From the NCBI RefSeq assembly GCF_029054785.1, contig NZ_JAIDEN010000067.1, positions 1-23,121 of the forward strand: a stretch of DNA of 23,121 nucleotides. Reading direction: 5' to 3'. Below the pieces are notes generated by a model. That model had not been told where the DNA came from. It saw only the letters and a program-made list of their open reading frames with translations, and made no database searches. The translations under genes were made by a program, and so were the position numbers. The DNA comes from Duncaniella sp. Lineage in GTDB: Bacteria; Bacteroidota; Bacteroidia; Bacteroidales; Muribaculaceae. This document shows positions 17,459 to 23,121 of this stretch, piece after piece. Position 1 is the first letter of the stretch. Each line of letters begins with the position of its first letter.

Positions 17459-17485
17459 TATAGGGGTGTTTTAAAAACCTCTATT
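17459..17485. repeat. Short degenerate palindrome of the same family
   Basis: TAGGGGTGTTTT followed by AAAAACCTCTA is an imperfect palindrome resembling the core of the neighbouring element (TTAGAGGTTGTTT / AAACAACCTCTAA) with some bases lost. It may be a decayed copy. Confidence 0.4.
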
Positions 17486-17500
17486 CTGAAACGTGTAAAT

Positions 17501-17533
17501 AAAAAACAGCCGCCGATTAACCATCGACAGCTG
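17501..17533 (-). terminator. trp attenuator (Rho-independent terminator)
   Basis: On the minus strand CAGCTGTCGA (17533-17524), loop TGGTTAA and TCGGCGGCTG (17516-17507) form a 10-bp stem (two G-U pairs) followed directly by TTTTTT (17506-17501). It stands 47 nt after the trpL stop and 212 nt before trpB, the expected place for an attenuator. Confidence 0.85.
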
Positions 17534-17607
17534 CTTGTGTATCTTCCTTAAACCCTGCATTCATGCAGGCAGACGCAAATCATTGCCATCGATAATCACT
17601 ACCGATG
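17523..17607 (-). promoter_or_regulatory. Alternative pairing segments of the trp attenuator
   Basis: Segment 1, CATCGGTAG (17607-17599), begins 2 nt after the paired Trp codons. Segment 2, TTATCGATGG (17595-17586), includes the third Trp codon. They form a 9-pair hairpin with a 3-nt loop. Segment 2 can instead pair through ATCGATGG with CTGTCGAT (17530-17523) in the terminator's 5' arm (8 pairs, two G-U). A ribosome stalled at the Trp pair would cover segment 1 and allow 2:3; one finishing the peptide would cover segment 2 and allow the terminator. A further hairpin, CCTGCA / TGCAGG (17554-17569), lies between segments 2 and 3. Pairings were drawn by eye without energies. Confidence 0.65.
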
Positions 17608-17645
17608 TGCCACCAATGAAAGTTTTGGTTGATTAGATAGATCAT
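17580..17645 (-). CDS. trpL: trp leader peptide
   Basis: A 21-codon ORF, ATG at 17645-17643 and TGA at 17582-17580, encodes a peptide beginning MIYLINQNFH and followed by Trp-Trp (codons 11-12); codon 20 is also Trp. Three Trp in 21 residues, two adjacent, is far above the usual frequency of about one in a hundred. It starts about 37 nt below the predicted transcription start and ends 47 nt before a Rho-independent terminator, followed by the trp operon. By analogy with enterobacterial trpL it would sense charged tRNA-Trp through ribosome stalling. No Shine-Dalgarno is apparent, as usual in this group. Confidence 0.8.
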   Translation of the reverse strand: MIYLINQNFHWWHIGSDYRWQ

Positions 17646-17688
17646 AGTTCTCAAATCTGTGGCTTGATATTTTATTCCGTTAACGCGA

Positions 17689-17720
17689 CAAAATTACAAC
17701 TATTCAGTCAAACTAACAAA
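17689..17720 (-). promoter_or_regulatory. Promoter of the trp operon
   Basis: On the minus strand TTTG (17720-17717), exactly 20 bp, then TAATTTTG (17696-17689) match the Bacteroidota consensus. Start would be near 17682, giving a leader of about 390 nt before trpB that contains trpL and the attenuator. No operator is apparent by eye. Confidence 0.85.
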
Positions 17721-17813
17721 TAAATCGAAATAAAAATCAATATAAAATTAATAAAATGTAGTAAAACTGCGGTTTTTATTGATAATTCACAGAGAGCAGC
17801 CATCCACAGCTTG

Positions 17814-17967
17814 TCAGCTTGTTACAGTACTATGTGACACAGTTGGGAGACCTTTTAAAGCCTCAGCAATTGCCTTGGAATCAACGGCCTGGAAGATGAC
17901 GCTTTGAATAACGGCCATGCCAAAGTCAATAGCGGGATGTCTTGCAACATCCTCTGAGAAATTGTTA
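17814..17967 (-). pseudogene. Unrecognised coding remnant
   Basis: An open stretch of about 50 codons on the minus strand ends in TGA at 17816-17814. It reads like protein (NFSEDVARHPAIDFGMAV, then IQSVIFQAVDSKAIAEALKG), with amphipathic helical character, and I cannot assign a family. Its 5' side stops at TTA plus the repeat end GAGGTCGTTTAAAA, as if an insertion cut off the beginning. An internal ATG at 17918 would give a 34-residue peptide. It may be a decayed gene or chance. Confidence 0.3.
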
Positions 17968-17981
17968 GAGGTCGTTTAAAA
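17968..17981 (+). repeat. Solitary repeat end GAGGTCGTTTAAAA
   Basis: It matches the terminal sequence of the 130-bp MITE (GAGGTTGTTTAAAA) at 13 of 14 positions and is preceded by TTA, like other copies. I find no matching inverted end to the right within the intergenic region, so it would be a decayed or truncated copy. Confidence 0.4.
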
Positions 17982-18114
17982 TGATCCTGAAAGACCGTTT
18001 GGCTTCACGCAGACATGAATTTCTAAAAAATCTCCCGATATAACCTTTCATTTTTTTATCTTTTGGCATGGATTAATAACAGTTTTAATGTATTTAGATG
18101 GTGAATTAACAAAC

Positions 18115-18188
18115 TTTCACACTAAATAAATTAACAGATACATTAAAAAACACTACTTTTGTGACCGAATTGAAACATTAGTGTGAAA
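18115..18188 (+). promoter_or_regulatory. susC promoter -7 box flanked by an 11-bp inverted repeat
   Basis: TACTTTTG at 18154-18161 fits the -7 consensus TAnnTTTG, but no TTTG lies 19-21 bp upstream, suggesting a promoter that needs an activator. TTTCACACTAA (18115-18125) and its exact inverse TTAGTGTGAAA (18178-18188) flank it, with centres 63 bp apart, about six helical turns. The arms could be operator half-sites. Start near 18168 would leave a leader of about 300 nt. Confidence 0.45.
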
Positions 18189-18464
18189 AAGTCTTTATTC
18201 CTATCGCCGATGTTTCATCTCTGACCGGCTGGCTGGGAGCTCCCCGTAAGTATTGTGCTAATTCTTTTACTTCTCTAAAAATATATATGTTTCCAATAAT
18301 GACGCCTAAACATCATTAAAACATAAAACCCTCTCTCTACTCCTTCCCCTGATTTTTCAGGAGCGTCCCCTGTTGAAAGTGATTTTCAACTCCACTATGC
18401 TATTTAGATTGCAAAAATCATTATTTTATACTTTAACTAATTTCGTATTACTTAACTATTAGGT

Positions 18465-21400
18465 ATGAAAAAGCTGTTTCTACTACTGACGGCCCTTGTG
18501 GTGGCAGTCGGGACTCTGGCGGCGCAGAACCGCACCGTCACCGGCACCGTCACCAGCGCCGCTGACGGTGATCCTCTGATTGGAGCAACTGTCTTGGGTG
18601 TAGGTACCAAGATCGGTACTGCTACGGACATTGACGGAAAGTTCACTCTGAGCCTTCCCGAATCAGTGACTAAAATTCAGGTCTCTTACATCAGTATGAA
18701 GACCGTTGAGGTGGCCATCACTCCCGGCCAGATGTTCATCCGGATGGAAAACGCCAACACTCTTGATGAGGTGGTCGTTACCGGATATGGCGTACAGCGC
18801 AAGGCTGCTTTCACCGGTGCCGCTTCTGTGCTTGACGGCGAAGTTATCGACAAGAAATCGGATGTGAATTTCGTGAAGGCTCTCGAAGGTTCTGTGACCG
18901 GTTTCCAGTACAACAACTCTACTTCTTCGCCCGGTACATTCGGCTCGGTTTATGTACGCGGCCGCGGTTCGCTTTCGTCAAGCTCGCAGCCTCTGTATGT
19001 GGTCGACGGTGTACCCGTAAACTCTGACGCTGAAGGTATCAGCAGCACGTCCAACAACTTCTTCGATCCGATGGCTGCCTACAATCCCAATGATATCGAG
19101 AGCGTTACCGTTCTTAAGGACGCTGCCGCTACCGCTATCTACGGTTCTCGTGCTGCCAACGGTGTGATCGTCATCACTACCAAGAAAGGCGGTGAGGGCA
19201 AGTTCAACCTCAATATCGACATCAAGCAGGGTCTGACCAAGATGGGCAACCACAACATGAAGTATGCCAATGCAGCAGAAACTATGGACTGGTTCGCCAA
19301 AGGTTATATGGCTTTGAGAGGTGGTTCGTATGACGAATGGTATGACAAGGTAGTCGGTGCTCTCGGCTGGGACGGCAAGACTGACACAGACTGGATCGAC
19401 GCTGTCACCCGCACAGGCTATTTCCAGGAATATAATATCAGCTTCAACGGCACAAGCGGAAATACAAACTACTATGCCTCTGTTGGCTATGTGGATGCTG
19501 AAGGTATTGTGATCAACTCAGGCAACACCCGCTATTCAGGCCGTTTGAATCTCGACACCAAATATAAATATTTCTCTGCCGGTGTCAACGCTTCTCTCTC
19601 CTGGAGCAAGAACAACAACTTCAGCCAGTCGACAAGCGGTGCGATGTCCAACCCGCTGACCGGCGCTGTCTCTTCATGGCTCCCGATTGATCCCGTCTAC
19701 AATGAAGACGGTTCATATTACGGCGTCTCAGGCTACAACCCTGTGGCTGTCAACGATTCAAAACTCGGTAACCTCTATGAGGTGACCAACCAGACCATCA
19801 ATGCCAATCCCTGGCTTCGCATTGATCTTCCGTTCGGCATCTGGGCCAAGACCAACCTCGGTGTGAACCTTGTTGACCAGACTGACTATGATTACTGGAG
19901 TGCTGTCTACAATCCGCAGGGTATGCAATACAACGGTCTCGGCCAGCAGTACAAGCAGCGTATCAGCACCATCACCTGGACCAACACTTTAGGCTGGACC
20001 AAGACTTTCGACAAGCATGACATCAACCTTCTTCTCGGTCAGGAATGCCAGCGCTATGACTACCATGAGGATTATTATTCTCGCACAGACTTCCCCTTTG
20101 CCGATTCTGGCATGCGCGATCTGACAACTGCCGCTACTGACAATGGCAGCTCGTATTATCGCAGCGAATCACGTCTGGCCTCATACTTCATGGATGCTCA
20201 CTATTCTTATGACGACCGCTACTATCTTTCAGCTTCTTTCCGCCGTGACGGTTCATCGGTCTTCGGTGCTGACAACCGCTGGGGTAATTTCTGGTCGGTA
20301 GGCGGCAAGTGGCGTCTGTCACAGGAGTCTTTCGTAAAGGATGTCAACTGGCTCAGCAATGCCGCTCTCCGTATCTCTTACGGTACTGTCGGCAACCAGT
20401 CACTGCCTAACCTCTATGCAGCCCGCGGTTACTATTCATCCGGATATAACTACAATCAGGTTCCCGGTATGATCCCCGCACAGATCTCAAACCCGGATCT
20501 CACATGGGAGACTTCGCGCAAGTTTGACGTCGGTTTCGATCTCTCGCTCTTCAACCGTGTCAACATGACATTCGATTTCTATAACGATGAGACTTCCGAC
20601 GCGCTCTACAAGGTGCCCCTGTCAATGACCACCGGTATGAATTCATTCTACAAGAACATCGGCAAGATGCGCAACCGCGGTGTTGAATTCGGTGTCAACG
20701 GTGTGGCCTACACAAGCCGCGATCTTACCGTCAGCCTCTTCGCCAACCTCACCTGGAATGAGAACAAGATCCTCAAACTTGCCGACGGATCTGTCGAATA
20801 TACCTATCAGATTCTTGAAGAAGGCCGTCCTTTCACCCAGTTCTACACTCCGGAATACGCAGGTGTTGACCGCGAGACCGGTAAGGCTCTCTATTACCGT
20901 TACGCCAAAGGAACAAAAGACGAAGCCGGCAATGATCTCAGCAATGAGCTTACCGATGACTACAATGCAGCTGAAAAGCGCTACGTAGGTTCGGCTGCAC
21001 CCAAGGTGTTCGGTGCGTTCGGTCTCAATGCCCGCGGCTATGGTTTTGACCTCTCCATGCAGTTCAACTACCGTCTCGGCAGCAAGGTCATCGACACCGG
21101 CCACGATTTCACCGGCTGGAACATGAGCACATACCGCACACCGCTGAAGGAAATGATTAAAAATTCATGGACTCCTGAAAATCCGGATGCAAAATATCCG
21201 CAGTACATTATCGGTGACCCCAACCAGATTTCATCACAGAACTACTCGTCACGCTGGATCATGAGCGGCAATTATCTCCGTCTGAGCAATATCACACTCG
21301 GATATACAATCCCGGCTTCGATCACAAAGAAAGCTCTGATCTCGAAGTGCCGCATCTATACCAGCTTCGACAATGTGCATACCTGGACCGCATCTGATTT

Positions 21401-21497
21401 CATCGGCTACAACCCTGAAACCTATGCTAACGGTGAGATCGCATGGCAGTATCCCGCAGCATTCACTTTCACAGGCGGTATTCAGCTGACTTTCTAA
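18465..21497 (+). CDS. SusC/RagA-family TonB-linked outer-membrane transporter
   Basis: This 1010-residue protein is a TonB-dependent importer that forms the barrel under a SusD-like lid, taking up a glycan or peptide. A signal peptide (1-20, cleavage after LAA) is followed by a carboxypeptidase-regulatory-like domain (about 22-98), the DEVVVTGYG segment (101-109) typical of SusC proteins, a plug domain (about 115-240, with LYVVDGVPVN, IESVTVLKDAAATAIYGSRAANG partly shown here, and VIVITTKKG) and a 22-strand barrel ending in a terminal Phe (GGIQLTF). It is complete. The susD-like gene follows after 42 bp. No sensor, sigma factor or enzyme is next to it inside the window, so the substrate is not known. 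Confidence 0.95.
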   Translation: MKKLFLLLTALVVAVGTLAAQNRTVTGTVTSAADGDPLIGATVLGVGTKIGTATDIDGKFTLSLPESVTKIQVSYISMKTVEVAITPGQMFIRMENANTLDEVVVTGYGVQRKAAFTGAASVLDGEVIDKKSDVNFVKALEGSVTGFQYNNSTSSPGTFGSVYVRGRGSLSSSSQPLYVVDGVPVNSDAEGISSTSNNFFDPMAAYNPNDIESVTVLKDAAATAIYGSRAANGVIVITTKKGGEGKFNLNIDIKQGLTKMGNHNMKYANAAETMDWFAKGYMALRGGSYDEWYDKVVGALGWDGKTDTDWIDAVTRTGYFQEYNISFNGTSGNTNYYASVGYVDAEGIVINSGNTRYSGRLNLDTKYKYFSAGVNASLSWSKNNNFSQSTSGAMSNPLTGAVSSWLPIDPVYNEDGSYYGVSGYNPVAVNDSKLGNLYEVTNQTINANPWLRIDLPFGIWAKTNLGVNLVDQTDYDYWSAVYNPQGMQYNGLGQQYKQRISTITWTNTLGWTKTFDKHDINLLLGQECQRYDYHEDYYSRTDFPFADSGMRDLTTAATDNGSSYYRSESRLASYFMDAHYSYDDRYYLSASFRRDGSSVFGADNRWGNFWSVGGKWRLSQESFVKDVNWLSNAALRISYGTVGNQSLPNLYAARGYYSSGYNYNQVPGMIPAQISNPDLTWETSRKFDVGFDLSLFNRVNMTFDFYNDETSDALYKVPLSMTTGMNSFYKNIGKMRNRGVEFGVNGVAYTSRDLTVSLFANLTWNENKILKLADGSVEYTYQILEEGRPFTQFYTPEYAGVDRETGKALYYRYAKGTKDEAGNDLSNELTDDYNAAEKRYVGSAAPKVFGAFGLNARGYGFDLSMQFNYRLGSKVIDTGHDFTGWNMSTYRTPLKEMIKNSWTPENPDAKYPQYIIGDPNQISSQNYSSRWIMSGNYLRLSNITLGYTIPASITKKALISKCRIYTSFDNVHTWTASDFIGYNPETYANGEIAWQYPAAFTFTGGIQLTF

Positions 21498-21539
21498 AAT
21501 TATCTTCTAAAGAACCATAATTTACAACTTAAGGAAAAT

Positions 21540-23027
21540 ATGAAAAATCTCCATATCAAAGCTCTTGCCATGTTGCTTCTGGGCGGAAGCATGGTCAGCT
21601 GTGGCGATGACTTCCTGGATTCAAAGATCTACAATGGCATCGACATAGACACCGGCCTTAACAGCGTCAACAATATCGGCTATGCTCTCAACGGTACATA
21701 TTACAACCTTTACCGCTACTATTTTGCCGGTAACTATGCCACTTCATTCGGTGACATCGCTTCCGACCTGGCTTACTGGAACCGCTCCTCAAGCCACTTC
21801 AACACCATCAACCAGTTTACTCCGACAGTGACTGATATCTATCTCTCATACATTTGGGAGTATGGCTACAAGGTCGTTGACAACAGCGCCCGTATCATCA
21901 AGGCCGGAGAAGGCATGAAGGAGAGTGTCAGCGAGGAAGAAATCGCGGATCTCGACATGTATCTTGCAGAGGCTTATGCTCTCCGCGCCTATGCAAATCT
22001 CGTGCTTGTCAATGTGTTCTCCCATCAGGTGATGGTTGACGGTCGTGATTTTTCGGCAGAGCCGGGTATCGTTGTGGTAAATGACCCCGTGGTTGCCGGT
22101 TCGAAGGTCAGCCGCAGCACAGTAGGCGATGCCTATGTTTCGATTGTCAATGACCTGAAGGCTTCGATCAATTATTTCGAGCTCGCAGGTCAGACAAAGG
22201 AAAACCGTGTCTATATGTCGCCGGCAGCGGCTTGGGGACTTCTCTCACGAGCATATCTCTACATGGAGAAGTTCGAGGAATCAATTGATGCTGCCCAGAA
22301 GGCACTCAGCGCAGCCGGAAATCCTGCGCTGGCTTATACTCCCGCCGCCTACAAGGCTCTTTACAATGGCGAAGGAAGCAACACTGAAAGTTTCTTCTAT
22401 CTTGCCATCAACACCTCTGACAACTGGAGCGCAAATTCGTGCGGTACTCTTTGGTCGAATTACAGCTACGGCCCGACTCCTTATCTGAAGTCTATCATGG
22501 ATGATAATGATGTGCGTCGTGCTGTGTGGAGCTGGACAACTACTGACAAGGGTGCGGAAGAATTCGGCAGCGGTAAGTTCGGTGCTTATGGTCTTGGCGG
22601 AAATTCTGCCTATGGAACAAACTATCTGATCAACGCTCCTGAGATGTATCTCAACCAGGCTGAAAGCTATCTGCGCGGTTCATCGGCTGACATCACCAAT
22701 GCTCAGAACGCTCTTCTCGTAGTAGCAAAACGTAACCCGTCCATCACTTCGGTTGCCGATCTTCCCTCTGATAAGGATGGTCTCATGAGCTTCATTCAGG
22801 AAGAACGTGCCCGCGAACTTTTCCAGGAAGGCCACCGTCTCTATGACCTCCGCCGCTGGGATGTGAATGCGAATCTGGCTCAGACCGATATCGCTTATCC
22901 TGCCATCGACTGGGCGATCACCAACTTCAAGATTTCTGATTGCGTTTATCCTATTCCTGCCGATGAGATCAACTCCGGATTCGGCGTGGAACAGAACGAA
23001 GGCTGGCAGAACACCTTCCCGAAATAA
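21540..23027 (+). CDS. SusD/RagB-family nutrient-binding lipoprotein
   Basis: This 495-residue lipoprotein is the surface lid and binding subunit of the SusC-like transporter encoded 42 bp upstream. The signal peptide ends in a lipobox-like MVSC with the lipidated Cys at 21; the acidic GDDFLD after it fits the export signal for surface lipoproteins in Bacteroidota. The N-terminal part has the helical TPR-like pattern of SusD proteins (AEAYALRAYANLVLVNVF), and the C-terminal RagB/SusD domain shows the signature EERARELFQEGHRLYDLRRW and the YPIPADEIN ending. It is complete; the ligand is unknown. Confidence 0.95.
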   Translation: MKNLHIKALAMLLLGGSMVSCGDDFLDSKIYNGIDIDTGLNSVNNIGYALNGTYYNLYRYYFAGNYATSFGDIASDLAYWNRSSSHFNTINQFTPTVTDIYLSYIWEYGYKVVDNSARIIKAGEGMKESVSEEEIADLDMYLAEAYALRAYANLVLVNVFSHQVMVDGRDFSAEPGIVVVNDPVVAGSKVSRSTVGDAYVSIVNDLKASINYFELAGQTKENRVYMSPAAAWGLLSRAYLYMEKFEESIDAAQKALSAAGNPALAYTPAAYKALYNGEGSNTESFFYLAINTSDNWSANSCGTLWSNYSYGPTPYLKSIMDDNDVRRAVWSWTTTDKGAEEFGSGKFGAYGLGGNSAYGTNYLINAPEMYLNQAESYLRGSSADITNAQNALLVVAKRNPSITSVADLPSDKDGLMSFIQEERARELFQEGHRLYDLRRWDVNANLAQTDIAYPAIDWAITNFKISDCVYPIPADEINSGFGVEQNEGWQNTFPK

Positions 23028-23051
23028 TCAACATCGTTGAGATAACAATCG

Positions 23052-23093
23052 AGTAGGAGGTAAACACTAATCATAGGGTGTTTATCTCCTACT
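23052..23093 (+). terminator. Terminator hairpin after susD
   Basis: AGTAGGAGGTAAACAC (23052-23067) and GTGTTTATCTCCTACT (23078-23093) form a 16-bp stem with one G-U pair and a 10-nt loop, starting 24 nt after the susD stop. The following TTT is short, so it may act as an mRNA 3'-end stabiliser as well as a terminator. It marks the likely end of the susCD transcript. Confidence 0.7.
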
Positions 23094-23121
23094 TTCGCGT
23101 TTACCGACCTCTCACACCACC

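Larger units (their letters stand above)
17721..18464. other. Divergent intergenic region between trp and susC
   Basis: These 744 bases hold an AT-rich stretch next to the trp promoter, a small remnant ORF on the minus strand (17814-17967), a lone GAGGTCGTTTAAAA repeat end (17968-17981), the susC promoter region with a flanking inverted repeat (18115-18188), and a roughly 300-nt susC leader. In the leader I see a GGGAGCTCCC palindrome (18235-18244) and two small hairpins: CCTGA/TCAGG (18348-18361) and GTTGAAA/TTTCAAC (18372-18390). No full gene is visible. Confidence 0.6.

Overview
The window reads as chromosomal DNA of a Bacteroidales bacterium, probably in or near the Muribaculaceae. Three things suggest this: a SusC/SusD pair; promoters of the Bacteroidota form TTTG-N20-TAnnTTTG, found at four places with exactly 20 bp spacing; and starts without clear Shine-Dalgarno sites. 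The family-level placement is an impression from protein style, not a computed result.

Layout, left to right. (1) 1-1766: a tyrosine recombinase gene runs into the 3' end of a tRNA-Arg(ACG) gene on the other strand, the usual geometry of an element integrated at a tRNA; the rest of any such element would lie left of the window. (2) 1802-2658: an outer-membrane beta-barrel protein with its own promoter. (3) 2659-3060: a repeat-filled convergent intergenic region, with a 107-bp palindromic element and a 60-bp tandem repeat that copies the 3' end of aroB. (4) 10599 down to 3025, minus strand: a probable transcription unit queF-queC-DUF5715 protein-AsmA-like protein-HAD hydrolase-aroB. It joins two steps of queuosine precursor synthesis, two envelope proteins, a sugar-phosphatase-like enzyme and the second step of the shikimate pathway. 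(5) 17720 down to 10636, minus strand: a complete tryptophan operon in the order trpB-E-G-D-C-F-A, making tryptophan from chorismate. (6) 17721-18464: a divergent control region with repeat debris and a long susC leader. (7) 18465-23093: a susC-susD pair closed by a strong hairpin. The substrate is unknown because no linked enzymes fall in the window.

The best result is a trp leader not represented by any long ORF. About 40 nt below a good promoter, a 21-codon peptide with three Trp codons (two adjacent) is followed by a Rho-independent terminator. The RNA segments between them can be drawn as a classical 1:2 / 2:3 / 3:4 attenuator. The second theme is a family of small palindromic or terminal-inverted-repeat sequences sharing GAGGTTGTTTAAAAAC. 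These include a clean 130-bp MITE with a TAA target duplication between trpC and trpF, and a concentric palindrome between the attenuator and trpB.
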